Below are positions 10,385-20,789 of a stretch of 64,000 nucleotides of DNA, piece by piece. The stretch lies in assembly GCA_004791255.1 (NCBI GenBank), contig SRUQ01000004.1, forward strand, positions 1 to 64,000, in the 5' to 3' direction. Source of the stretch: a bacterium M00.F.Ca.ET.205.01.1.1 (lineage in GTDB: Bacteria > Pseudomonadota > Alphaproteobacteria > Rhizobiales > Rhizobiaceae). Within the stretch, counting starts at the first letter, position 1, and the number at the start of each line of letters is the position of its first letter. The notes beneath the pieces were generated by a model. It made no database searches. It saw nothing but the letters and a program-made list of their open reading frames with translations, and was not told where the DNA came from. Position numbers and translations under genes: made by a program.

Positions 10385-11556
10385 GCGGTGCGCAAGGCCG
10401 GCCTGACCGGTTCGGCCTTGCCCATCCTCTTGTGGCTGATGACGCAATTGCGACCGGCGCGCTTGGCGGCATAGAGCGCCGTATCAGCCTCGGCCAGCAC
10501 ATCATTGAGGGAGCTGCCCTCGGCCTCGCCAATGCCGATGCCGCCGCTGACCGTGCTGCGCAATGGACCGAGCGGGGTGGGAACGATTTCGGTGCCGAAG
10601 GCGACGCCGATCTTGCTGGCGAGGTCGTAAGCCTTCTCTGGCGTCATCCGCGACATGACGATGGCGAATTCCTCACCGCCCAGCCGGAAGGCATCGACGC
10701 CGGTCCTGGCATATTTCTTGATCACGGCGGCGAACCGGCACAGAACCTGGTCGCCGACCGGATGCCCGTAGACATCGTTGGTCCGCTTGAAGTGGTCGAG
10801 GTCGAACATCACGATCGCCGTGAACGGACCGAAAGCGCGCTCGCCATGAAGTGACGTCAAACCCCTGCGGTTCATCAGCCCCGTCAGCGGATCGGTCATG
10901 GTCTCGGCTTTGAGTTCGATCTGCGCCTGCAGGTGGTGGAGCGAAAGCGTCAAGGCGCCAAGCCCGGTCATGCACGCCACGGCGACGACCGAGTTCAGGC
11001 GCTCGGCCCAATTGTCGGGCGCAACGCCCAGCGTCCACTGCCCTTTGGCCATCAAAACCGCGCAGCAAAGAGCGAACGACACCGCGCAGGTGCCGCTCAG
11101 AAACGAAACGACCAGCAGAATCCGGCGATCGTGGCTGCCATTGATCCAGAACATGGCCCCGATCGTCGACAGCAGCGCCGTCACCGTCACATAAGTGATC
11201 ATGAAGCCGACGCCGTCGAAGCCGAAGTAGGTCGTGGCAGCGCAAATCGCCATCGCCAGGAAGGTCGGCATGGCGACACGCCCATAGCCGGGCATACCCA
11301 GATATTGCATGGCCGACAGGCAGAGGATCAGGAATCCCAGGCTGAGCATCGCCAGCGCGACCTGGCAAAGCAGCGGGTCTGGTTCCTTGGTGTATTGCCA
11401 GAACAGGATAACGTGCACGACAAGCACCAGAATGCCGCAGGCCACCGTCAGCACGAAGCCCGCCCGTGGCGCGGTGAACCAGATCGCAAACATGGTGATG
11501 CTGAGGCAGGTGCCCGACAGCGCGGCCGCGAGCAAGAGCGAGCAGAAATCCAGCAT
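10381..11556 (-). CDS. Membrane-anchored diguanylate cyclase (GGDEF)
   Basis: The 391-residue protein has six or seven hydrophobic segments in residues 1-205 and a C-terminal GGDEF domain from about residue 218 (TDPLTGLMNRRG). The active-site motif is GGEEF at 293-297, an accepted active variant, so it probably makes cyclic di-GMP from GTP. The RxxD inhibitory site that normally lies five residues before the motif reads RTGV, so product inhibition may be absent. The gene is convergent with gcvP and lies downstream of the Flp pilus cluster. Cyclic di-GMP often governs surface attachment, which may be more than coincidence. Confidence 0.92.
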   Translation of the reverse strand: MLDFCSLLLAAALSGTCLSITMFAIWFTAPRAGFVLTVACGILVLVVHVILFWQYTKEPDPLLCQVALAMLSLGFLILCLSAMQYLGMPGYGRVAMPTFLAMAICAATTYFGFDGVGFMITYVTVTALLSTIGAMFWINGSHDRRILLVVSFLSGTCAVSFALCCAVLMAKGQWTLGVAPDNWAERLNSVVAVACMTGLGALTLSLHHLQAQIELKAETMTDPLTGLMNRRGLTSLHGERAFGPFTAIVMFDLDHFKRTNDVYGHPVGDQVLCRFAAVIKKYARTGVDAFRLGGEEFAIVMSRMTPEKAYDLASKIGVAFGTEIVPTPLGPLRSTVSGGIGIGEAEGSSLNDVLAEADTALYAAKRAGRNCVISHKRMGKAEPVRPALRTA

Positions 11557-11727
11557 ATCTGGCGGGGGTTCCCTGTGCGTCGGCGTTACGGCTGCATTCT
11601 AGGTCAGCGGCCGCCACCGAACACCGTTTTCAGCCGGCTTGTCAGCGCAACCTTGGGATAGGGTTTATAAAACGTCGACAGCGTATGGTCCAAAACTGTC
11701 CTGGCGGATTTGGGTATCCCGGCGCGA

Positions 11728-12198
11728 TCAACCCTTGTTCAGCAACGCGAGATTGGCATTGACGACCGCGGGATCGGCCATGCCCGCCCTGGCTTCGAGC
11801 AGCAGCGCCCTGGCCTTCTTCTTGTTGCCGCGCAGCAGTTGCGAATAGCCCATATTGTTGATGATCTGCGGCTTGCGTCCGGCAACCCTGAGCAGCTGGT
11901 CGTAGGCGCGGTCGGCGAAGTCGAAGCGGCCGAGCTCGTCATAGGAAGCGGCCAGCCCCATCCAGGCCTCCGCATTATCGGCCTTCAACTCCACGGCCTT
12001 GCGGAAGTGCTGTTCGGCGAGCCCGTAGTTGGCGTCGCGAAACTGCGCCTTGCCTTGCGCCAGATCGGAGGTGTCGACGGCCTTTGCCGCCGGTTGGATA
12101 GCAGTGGTCTTGGTGGTGTCGACGCTGCCCGTCGTGCACCCGGACATCATCAAGACGGCCGCCAATGCAGCCATTGCCGTGAAACTACTGTGACGCAT
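11728..12198 (-). CDS. tadD: TPR lipoprotein, TadD-like, Flp pilus assembly
   Basis: The 156-residue precursor has a lipoprotein signal with lipobox MMSGC (Cys21). TPR units follow: a helix pair beginning AQGKAQFRDANYGLAEQHF, then AWMGLAASYDELGRFDFADRAYDQLL, then INNMGYSQLLRGNKKKARALL. TadD-type lipoproteins help assemble or localise the outer-membrane secretin of the Flp/Tad system. It is the last gene of the minus-strand cpa/tad cluster, which supports the assignment. It is shorter than some TadD proteins, so the symbol is moderately certain. Confidence 0.8.
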   Translation of the reverse strand: MRHSSFTAMAALAAVLMMSGCTTGSVDTTKTTAIQPAAKAVDTSDLAQGKAQFRDANYGLAEQHFRKAVELKADNAEAWMGLAASYDELGRFDFADRAYDQLLRVAGRKPQIINNMGYSQLLRGNKKKARALLLEARAGMADPAVVNANLALLNKG

Positions 12199-12358
12199 GC
12201 CCCTGCCTCATCGCCCGATTTGCCGGGTCGTTCTTCAGGAAACACAGTACATCTGAGCGATTAAGCTTCGGTGCTGAAATGCGCCTAAAATTTGGTTTCC
12301 GGCATACCCGCCGTTAACCACCGGCACCGTGACCTCATCACGGCAGCGAGCAGCGCTC

Positions 12359-13192
12359 TCACCGCTCCAGGATCTTGAGCGCTTCTGGAACCGGATAGTG
12401 GCTGCCGTCATAGCGCAGGCCGTAGGTCTTGTTCACAGGTTTGCCGGGATGGGACTGGCACTCGCCATTCTTGTCGACAGACGGCTCGTCGGTGTCCTTC
12501 CGCTCCGCCAGGAGGATATCGCGATAGCCGTGATGGCTGGTCGGGCCCATCGTCAGGCTTACCCGATTGGATTGAAACGATCCCGCGCAATTGGCGTCGC
12601 CTTCGCCGCCATCGTCGGTAACGACGAGGCCGTCGAGCACCACGCGCAGCACATCGCCAGCGAGAACGTAGAGCCGCAAATCGGTTTCGCTGAAGGGATT
12701 GGGCCGCGAATTGCCTGCCATCTCGATACGCAGGCCGAACGCTGTGACGCCAGGCGCCAGCTTGTAGCGGCCGGTATCGAATTCGATCTTGTCGATGGCG
12801 ATGGCGTCATCGGTCATCAGCCCTGGCTGGAGCAGGCGCTGGCGCACCTGCCGGCTGTTCCTGTCGACGACCAGAAGCTCGATATCGCCGACATGCGCGC
12901 CGTCGCCGGATTGAGAGCTGTCGATCAGCGGCACCGCGACCAGCAGCAGGTCGTCATGAGCCGGCCAGACCTTGCAGATCACGCCAAACGGCGTTGCGCC
13001 GTACCGGAGCGTCGAGGCGATACTGGTATGGGGTTCGAGCGTAAACGAGTCGCCATCGGCGCTCAGTCGAGCCTTGGGATAGGCCCGCTGCACTAGCGCG
13101 GCGGCATCGCCGCAATCATCGGCCACTGCCTGGGCAGGCCACGCGCTGACGGCAGCGAGGCTTAGAAGGAGGATACGCAGCAAAATTCGCAT
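12359..13192 (-). CDS. Unnamed secreted protein inside the Flp/Tad cluster
   Basis: I do not recognise the family. The 277-residue precursor has a clear Sec signal (ILLRILLLSLAAVSAWPAQA, cleavage after ~residue 23). The mature part has cysteines near 27, 73, 202 and 245 and is rich in beta-type alternation, for example a VGDIELLVVDRNSRQVRQRL stretch. It lies between tadC and tadD on the same strand with small gaps, so it is probably expressed with the pilus genes and acts in the periplasm or at the surface. A structural or accessory role in Flp pilus assembly is inference only. Confidence 0.8.
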   Translation of the reverse strand: MRILLRILLLSLAAVSAWPAQAVADDCGDAAALVQRAYPKARLSADGDSFTLEPHTSIASTLRYGATPFGVICKVWPAHDDLLLVAVPLIDSSQSGDGAHVGDIELLVVDRNSRQVRQRLLQPGLMTDDAIAIDKIEFDTGRYKLAPGVTAFGLRIEMAGNSRPNPFSETDLRLYVLAGDVLRVVLDGLVVTDDGGEGDANCAGSFQSNRVSLTMGPTSHHGYRDILLAERKDTDEPSVDKNGECQSHPGKPVNKTYGLRYDGSHYPVPEALKILER

Positions 13193-13277
13193 GGAATTCT
13201 CACATCGCAGGGCCGAGTTCGGGCATTGAGCGTAAGGGCTTTGCCATTTGCGGGCCGGTCCGACATATCAGATCAGC

Positions 13278-14246
13278 CTAGTGGCCGCCGCCCGTCATTT
13301 TGACGATGATCGGGATGACGGCGATCATCAGCACCACCGGCAGAATGCACACCACCACTGGAACAGACATCTTTGCCGGCAGGGCATGCGCCTTTTCCTC
13401 GGCGAGCGACATGCGTTTATGGCGCATTTCGTCGGAAAACACCCTCAGCGCCCCCGACAGGCTGGTGCCGAGCTCCTTCGATTGCTGCAACAGCGTGGCG
13501 AACGAGCGAACCTCGTCCAGGCTGAGGCGGTCGGCGAGTGCCTTCAGCGCGTCGTCAAGGCTGCGCCCGGCCCTCAGTTCCAGGGATACGAGCTGCAGGT
13601 TCTGGCTGAGCGCGGGATAGGTCTTGGCGAGTTCCTTCGAGACCCGCTCGATGCCCGCCTCCATGCTCATGCCGGCGTCCGAGCAGACGATCATCAGATC
13701 CATGAAATCGGGAAAACCATTGCGATACTCACGCATTTTTTCCCGCACCTTCAGGGTCAGCACCAGACCCGGCAGGAAATAGCCGCCGGCCCCGGACAGG
13801 ATGACGAATGCCCAGCGGCTGGCCATTGTCGCGTCCGGGCTCGCCATCCACCGGTTGAGCACGAAAACACCGAGCGCCGTCCCGATCATCATCGTGAAAC
13901 GAACGAGGAAGAACATGCCGACCGCGCGCGGCTCCATGTAGCCCGCCTGGATAAGCTTCAAACGCAGCCGGGCGACATTTTCCGGATCGCTCTTGGCATA
14001 GAATTCCTGCGCCCTCTTCACCGCCTTCTCGCGCACGACGCCGGTATTCTTCTTCTGCACCGGTTCCGGCTTGGCGGCCACGGGGGCGTTGTCGACCTTG
14101 AGGCGGCGCTTGACTTCGTTGCGATCGCCTTTCGCCATCGCCATCGGCCAGGCAACCGCGGCGGTCCCCACGGCCAGCAGCAGGACAGCCACCGGCATCA
14201 GCGAGGTCGGCGCGAGCGAGGCGAGGAATTCGATGACGCTTTGCAT
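13278..14246 (-). CDS. tadC: Flp pilus inner-membrane platform protein TadC
   Basis: The 322-residue protein has a type II secretion F domain (about 150-290) with the characteristic FPDFMDLMIVCSDAGMSMEAG segment and hydrophobic helices near residues 15-35, 105-125, 145-165 and 295-320. TadC and TadB form the inner-membrane platform on which the CpaF ATPase drives pilin polymerisation. It starts one base after tadB ends, so the two are translationally coupled. The length and order match rhizobial cpa loci. Confidence 0.93.
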   Translation of the reverse strand: MQSVIEFLASLAPTSLMPVAVLLLAVGTAAVAWPMAMAKGDRNEVKRRLKVDNAPVAAKPEPVQKKNTGVVREKAVKRAQEFYAKSDPENVARLRLKLIQAGYMEPRAVGMFFLVRFTMMIGTALGVFVLNRWMASPDATMASRWAFVILSGAGGYFLPGLVLTLKVREKMREYRNGFPDFMDLMIVCSDAGMSMEAGIERVSKELAKTYPALSQNLQLVSLELRAGRSLDDALKALADRLSLDEVRSFATLLQQSKELGTSLSGALRVFSDEMRHKRMSLAEEKAHALPAKMSVPVVVCILPVVLMIAVIPIIVKMTGGGH

Positions 14247-14247
14247 G

Positions 14248-15213
14248 TCAGAACCGGAAGTTCGACATCTTGAACATGATCAGATTGCCCAGCATCAGCC
14301 AGGTAACCGAGCCGCCGACCATGTACCAGGTCTTCGGCACGCCCCAGACGCCGCGATAGTAGTCCGGCATCAGCGCCATGATCGCGGCAAACAGCAGCGC
14401 CGGCACAGCGGTCAGGATATAGGCCGACAAGCGGCCTTCGGTCGAAATGGCGCGCACCTTGCGGCGCAGCTTGCCGCGTTCGCGGATCGTCGTCGCCAGG
14501 CCGTCGAGGATCTCGCGCAAATTGCCGCCCGAACTGGTCTGGATCGAGACGGCCGTAACGAACAGCGGCAGATCCTCGTGGCCGACCCGGTCGAACAAAT
14601 TGTTCAGCGCCGACACCAGGTCGGAGCCGTACGTTACCTCGTCGGCGATGACGCCGAATTCGGTGCCGATCGGGTCCGGCATCTCGCGCGAGACCATGGC
14701 GATGGCCACCGGCACCGGATGGCCGGCCTTGAGGCCGCGCGTGATCAACTCCAGCGCCTCCGGCAATTGCATGCCGAAGCGCTTGAGCCGGCGTTTGCGC
14801 CTGAAGCGCATCACCACGACAGGCAGCAGCGGCACCAGCACGACAAACAGGATGAGCCCCATCAACAGCGGCAAGCCGCGCGAAATGGCGAACAGGGCCA
14901 CGGCCATCGCCACGCCCGAAGTGATCAGCAGGAATTTCGACAGCGGCATGATCATGCCTGACTGGGTGCGCAGGGCCCGGAAGCGATCCGGCGAAAACAG
15001 CGACGTGCCAGCGTCGAGGCCGCGCTCCTTGCGCAGCTGGATCAGCACCTGCTCCTGGCTGATCTTGTTTTCCTGCAGCTTCATGCGCCGGTTGATGGCG
15101 GTGCGCTTGTCGCTGCGGCCGGCATAAAGCAGGTAGATAGCCTCGGCGATCATGATGCCGGTCAGCGCTGCCCCGGCATAGACCACATAGATCGCGCTGA
15201 ACCCGTCAAACAC
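14248..15213 (-). CDS. tadB: Flp pilus inner-membrane platform protein TadB
   Basis: The 321-residue protein has an N-terminal hydrophobic segment (about 5-27), a cytoplasmic stretch, paired membrane helices near 90-130, and a T2SF domain ([20 protein letters not shown]) with terminal helices near 265-310. It partners TadC in the platform complex. It lies 4 bases after cpaF on the same strand. All motifs are those expected of the family. Confidence 0.93.
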   Translation of the reverse strand: MFDGFSAIYVVYAGAALTGIMIAEAIYLLYAGRSDKRTAINRRMKLQENKISQEQVLIQLRKERGLDAGTSLFSPDRFRALRTQSGMIMPLSKFLLITSGVAMAVALFAISRGLPLLMGLILFVVLVPLLPVVVMRFRRKRRLKRFGMQLPEALELITRGLKAGHPVPVAIAMVSREMPDPIGTEFGVIADEVTYGSDLVSALNNLFDRVGHEDLPLFVTAVSIQTSSGGNLREILDGLATTIRERGKLRRKVRAISTEGRLSAYILTAVPALLFAAIMALMPDYYRGVWGVPKTWYMVGGSVTWLMLGNLIMFKMSNFRF

Positions 15214-15217
15214 TTGG

Positions 15218-16632
<1,415 letters not shown>

Positions 16633-16636
<4 letters not shown>

Positions 16637-17841
16637 CCTGCCTTCCTTTTCAACAGGCCCTTGCCCAGGCTGAACAACGACTTCGATTTGGCCGATGTCG
16701 CGACCGCCTCCTCCGGAAGGATGATCTTCTTCAGGTCGTTGACGACATTGGCGTTGGCATCGATCTCGTGCAGGGGCACGCCACGGTCGACGGCCTCGCG
16801 CACCAGCCGGTAATTGTTGGCGATGCCGCCGACGAAATGCTCGCCGAGGATTTCCTGGACATCCGCCTGCTTGATGCCGTTGTCGAACATCTTCTGCTCG
16901 AAACGGTTGACGATGACGTTCGGCTTCACTTCCCTGCCGGCGGTTTCGTAGACCGCCTGGATCAGCCGCTGCGTATGGCGCAGGCACGGCACCGTCATTT
17001 CGGCGACGATGTAAAGCTTGTTGGAGCCGAGCAGCACCGTCTCCGTCCACGGGAACCAGGTGCGCGGCATGTCGATGACGACATTGTCGAAATAGGCCGA
17101 GACGAGGTCCAGCATGCGCACCACGACATCGGTCTTGAAGGAGCGCATTTCAGAGGGATGCGTCGGCGCCGCCAGCACGCAAAGCCCGCTCGCGTGCTTC
17201 GATAGCATCACGTCGAGCAGTTGCCGGTCGAGGCGTTCGGGCTGGTTCTCGATCTCGGTGATGTCGAAACGCGGTTCGAGGTCGAGATATTCGGCGCAGG
17301 CGCCCTGCTGGAAGTTGAGGTCGACGACGCAGGTCGAAGCACCGCGCGTCACCGAATGATGCAGTTGGAACGCGGTCTGCAGCGCCAGCGTCGTGGTGCC
17401 GACACCGCCGGCGGCCGGCATGAAGGTGTAGATCTGCGACTCGGTGTTTTCCTCGCGCCCCGGTCCCTGCAGCGCACGCACGACCGAGCGCACCAGGTCG
17501 GCAGTGGTGATCGGCTTGACCAGGAAGTCCGCGACCTTGAGCTGCACAAGGATGCGCACGGCGGCGGCGTTGAACTCCTGCGTGACCACGACCACCGGCG
17601 CCTTGCCCTCGAGCCTGCGCATGACGCGCTGCAGCGACTCGATTTCCTCCAGTTTTGCCGCATCCATGTCGACGATAATGACGCCGAACTCGGCCTCCTG
17701 GATCTCGCCGCGCAGCTCGGTGACGTTCTTCTCCACCGTCGAGAGCTGGATGATCTCGGAGGCGGCAAAGGCCGTCTTCGTATCCTGCGCGAAGGTCCGG
17801 TCTGTCGATACGAGCAGGATCTTCTTGGTGCTGTTTGCCAT
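16633..17841 (-). CDS. cpaE: Flp pilus localisation protein CpaE/TadZ (MinD-like ATPase with receiver-like domain)
   Basis: The 402-residue protein has a receiver-like N-terminal domain (about 6-125) and a MinD/ParA-type domain beyond residue ~140. The P-loop reads AAGGVGTTTLAL, lacking the deviant Walker signature lysine before GG and the usual GK, so nucleotide binding may be altered, as in other TadZ-like proteins. CpaE proteins position the Tad machinery in the cell. The gene overlaps cpaF by four bases and follows the CpaD-position lipoprotein. Confidence 0.92.
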
Positions 17842-17874
17842 TCTCGCCGCCTGTGAGGTCGATCGCCGCCTGGA

Positions 17875-18144
17875 TCAGTTTTCGGTGGTTGTTTGCGATG
17901 CCTTGGCGCCGGCCGCCTGATCGGGGGTTTCCGGCCCGGCTGCTCCGCGCTTGGCAGGCACGAGAAGCCTGGTGTTCTGGACACCGTATTTCCAAGGGTC
18001 GACCATCTGTTTGACGGTGTTGGCGGCCTGCGCCTCGCCGGCGCCGGACGTCACCCCTTCGCTGCGCACGTAGTCGTCGCTGGTGCAGCCGGCTGCGAGA
18101 ACAGCGAGAAGCAGGGCGATGCTCGATCTCGGGATCAGATGCAT
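17875..18144 (-). CDS. Short lipoprotein in the CpaD position
   Basis: The 89-residue precursor has a lipoprotein signal ending LAAGC (Cys20) and a short mature part with ANTVKQMVDPWKYGVQNTRL. In standard cpa loci this position holds CpaD, a lipoprotein of about 200-230 residues. Only a small portion of that length exists here, so it may be a shrunken CpaD or an unrelated pilot-type lipoprotein. It starts 4 bases after cpaC and is clearly in the operon. An outer-membrane role next to the secretin is inferred. Confidence 0.75.
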   Translation of the reverse strand: MHLIPRSSIALLLAVLAAGCTSDDYVRSEGVTSGAGEAQAANTVKQMVDPWKYGVQNTRLLVPAKRGAAGPETPDQAAGAKASQTTTEN

Positions 18145-18148
18145 GGCT

Positions 18149-19594
18149 TCAGTCCTTCGGCAGGTCGAGGAAGTGCCCCACCGTGGTGGCGGAGGCGGTC
18201 CGTGTAGCGCCGCCGTCGGCCAGCGCCAGTGCGCGGTTGGTGTCCGACCCCTTCACTTCCTCGGTGTTGTTGAGGAAGTAATCGGCGTTGCTGGCCGGCT
18301 GCGTGCCATCTGTCGGCTCAGCCATTTTCTTCGACGGATCGACCGGCTTGACCAGATAGGGCGTGACGATGATGACTAGGTCGGTCTCGCGCCGCTGGTA
18401 GGATTTCGACGAGAACAGCGCTCCAAGCACGGGCATCTTGCCGAGGCCGGGAATGCGCGCCGTGGTGATGTCGTTTTGCGACTGCAGCAGCCCGGCGATC
18501 ATGAAGCTCTGGCCGTTCTTGAGGTCGACCGAGGTCCTGGCGCGACGCACGGTGAAGCCCGGCACCGAGATGGTGCCTATGTTGTAGGAGGCCGACGCAT
18601 CGATCGAGGAGACCTCCGGCGCGATGTCGAGGCTGACCAGCCCGTCCTTCAGCACGGTCGGCGTAAAATCCAGGCTGACGCCGTATTTCTTGTAGCTGAC
18701 CGAGATCTTGCCATTGTCCTCGGAAACCGGGATCGGGAATTCGCCGCCGGCGAGGAAGCTCGCCGTCTGGCCGGAGCGGGCGATAAGGTTCGGTTCGGCC
18801 AGCCTGCGGGCAAGGCCGCGCTCCTCCAGCGCCTTGATGGCGATGTCGATCGAGACGCCGTTGGACAGCAGCCGGCCGATGGCTTCACCGGTTCCCGCCG
18901 CCGGCACCGAGCCCGCATCGAGCGAAACGTCGCGACCGCCGAAGCCGTAGGCAAAGTTGGCGCTGTATTTGGCGCCAAGGTCCTGCCCCGCCTGACGGTT
19001 GATTTCGACGAAGCGGACGTTGAGCTGGACCTGCTGCGACGACGAGATGTTGACCGAATTGATCACTTCCTCATTGCCGGAGAAGCGGGTGGCGATCTTG
19101 CTTGCCTTTTCAGCGGCGACCGCATCATCCGCCTCGCCAGACAGCACGACACGGCCATTGGCCGACCCGACCTTGATCTTGGCGTCCGGCACGCTGGCGC
19201 GGATGGTGTTCGCCAGTTGCTCGGTGTCGAGCGTGACCTCGATGTCGATGGTGCCGACGAGCTGCTTCTTCTCGTCGAACAGCGCGATGCCGGTGGTGCC
19301 GAGATTGTTGCCCAGCACATAAAAGGACTTGTCAGTCAGCGGATTGACATTGGCGATCTCCGGATCGCCGATGACGATCTGGTAGAAGGCGGCACTCGTC
19401 ATGATCGTCTTTGGCTTGCCCTTGGCGACCTTTATCGACGTATTCTTGGTTGCCGAGACATAGACGACGTCATTGTCGGCCCTGGCCGCGCCAACGGCGG
19501 CAAAACTGCCTGCCGCGGCCATCATCACCGCCATTGCCACGGCGCGCGCGATGCGACGCCGGCCTGTCATTTGATCTTCGATCTGTCTGAACAT
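18149..19594 (-). CDS. cpaC: Flp pilus outer-membrane secretin CpaC/RcpA
   Basis: The 481-residue precursor has a signal peptide in the first ~40 residues, an N0-type domain (about 45-115), a BON-like segment (about 120-190), and a C-terminal secretin domain. Secretin marks include RSGQTASFLAGGEFPIPV and a final LGALFSSKSYQRRETDLVI followed by VTPYLVKP. It forms the outer-membrane channel for the Flp pilus. A second possible start lies eight codons downstream (MTGRRRIARAV). It is preceded by cpaB and followed by the short lipoprotein. Confidence 0.95.
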   Translation of the reverse strand: MFRQIEDQMTGRRRIARAVAMAVMMAAAGSFAAVGAARADNDVVYVSATKNTSIKVAKGKPKTIMTSAAFYQIVIGDPEIANVNPLTDKSFYVLGNNLGTTGIALFDEKKQLVGTIDIEVTLDTEQLANTIRASVPDAKIKVGSANGRVVLSGEADDAVAAEKASKIATRFSGNEEVINSVNISSSQQVQLNVRFVEINRQAGQDLGAKYSANFAYGFGGRDVSLDAGSVPAAGTGEAIGRLLSNGVSIDIAIKALEERGLARRLAEPNLIARSGQTASFLAGGEFPIPVSEDNGKISVSYKKYGVSLDFTPTVLKDGLVSLDIAPEVSSIDASASYNIGTISVPGFTVRRARTSVDLKNGQSFMIAGLLQSQNDITTARIPGLGKMPVLGALFSSKSYQRRETDLVIIVTPYLVKPVDPSKKMAEPTDGTQPASNADYFLNNTEEVKGSDTNRALALADGGATRTASATTVGHFLDLPKD

Positions 19595-19625
19595 TGTTCC
19601 CGTCCCGTCCGGTCCCCACCGGGCT

Positions 19626-20552
19626 TTACTTCTGGTCCCGCGCAGGAACCTGATATTCCTCGGCCTGCGTGCCGCGCGTCACGATGACCGTCTTGAATTT
19701 CGGCTTCTCCGGTTCCTTGGTCATGGCGTCGAACAGCGAGCCGGCCGCGGCCTGGGCCTTGGCGGCCACGGATCCGCCGAAGGAGGAAATGGTGGTGACG
19801 CCGTTATTGCCGTCGCCGCCTTCGCTGGCGGAGCGCAGCGACAGCGACAGCGTGCCGACGGTGCGGGCCAGCGCCACTTTCTGCGCGCCCTCGGTCGTCA
19901 CCTCGATGGTCACCGAGTTGGCGACCTGCGGCGTTGTCTGGCGCTCGTCGGCGCCTTGTCCGACGCTCAGCACCTTGGCATCGGCAACGACGATCTCGGA
20001 GGTGATCGTCGAGCCGGCCGCACCTTGCGCGTTCTTGGCCACTTCCTGGATCGCACCGGCATCGCGCGTCAGCACGACGTCGACCCGGTCGCCGGGCGTG
20101 ACGAAGCCGCCGACACCGGCGATCTCGTCTGTACGGATTGTGACCGCCCGCATTCCGGGTGTCAGCATGTTGGACAGCGTGGCGCGGCCATTCGGCCCGG
20201 ACAGCTTTGTAAGCAGGACCGGTTCGTTGATCTCGATCGGCGAAAGCACCACCCGGCCGCCCTCGCCCAACAGCCCGTCAATGGTGGCGAAGGCGCCCTG
20301 AGGCAGTGAATCCTGCGGCCAGGGGATTTCGCTGAGCTTCGCGCGGTCGAGCTCCATGCCATAACGCAACGGCGCATTCGCCACGACGATGGTCTTGAAT
20401 TCGATCTTGGGTTCGACAGGAGCCGCGATCGACGCCGTTTTTTCCTCGGCATCGGTCTTGGCCTGGCTCTTGACCCAGAAATCTGCGGCAAAGATCGAGA
20501 TCGCACCGAAAACGGCGGCGATGCCGATCATCGTTATAGCCCTGCCCCTCAC
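19626..20552 (-). CDS. cpaB: Flp pilus assembly protein CpaB/RcpC
   Basis: The 308-residue protein has one N-terminal membrane anchor (about 5-27) and a periplasmic SAF domain (about 52-115; the stretch VANAPLRYGMELDRAKLSEI is typical), followed by a RcpC/CpaB domain with GDRVDVVLTRD. It works with the secretin in the periplasm. It is the first gene of the minus-strand cluster in this window, starting 238 bases from the divergent parE. No pilin or prepilin peptidase gene lies between it and parE. Confidence 0.93.
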   Translation of the reverse strand: MRGRAITMIGIAAVFGAISIFAADFWVKSQAKTDAEEKTASIAAPVEPKIEFKTIVVANAPLRYGMELDRAKLSEIPWPQDSLPQGAFATIDGLLGEGGRVVLSPIEINEPVLLTKLSGPNGRATLSNMLTPGMRAVTIRTDEIAGVGGFVTPGDRVDVVLTRDAGAIQEVAKNAQGAAGSTITSEIVVADAKVLSVGQGADERQTTPQVANSVTIEVTTEGAQKVALARTVGTLSLSLRSASEGGDGNNGVTTISSFGGSVAAKAQAAAGSLFDAMTKEPEKPKFKTVIVTRGTQAEEYQVPARDQK

Positions 20553-20789
20553 GCCTAAACCCCTGATGCCCGTCGTTTCTTGTTATGGTGGGCTCACGCT
20601 AGGCCGCTTTGTTAAAGAATCAGGAATGTCCCGGCCGGCGTTTCGATCGATTTCCGCCGGCTTGGTTATCGAATGGTTTTAGGATAAGAGGGGGTTAGAT
20701 CCCCGAACGTAACAGGAACCTCCGTCGCTTGGCGCTGAAAAGCGTGGCAGTATCGACGGGTGATTCGCAGCTTGGGCTTTATGGCAGGC
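20553..20789. other. Divergent intergenic region between cpaB and parE
   Basis: The 237-base region must hold promoters for both the pilus operon and parE. It contains GCCGGC arms around 20634-20661 and a GGGGTTAGATCCCC hairpin at 20691-20704. I could not assign a convincing -35/-10 pair in either direction. Confidence 0.4.
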
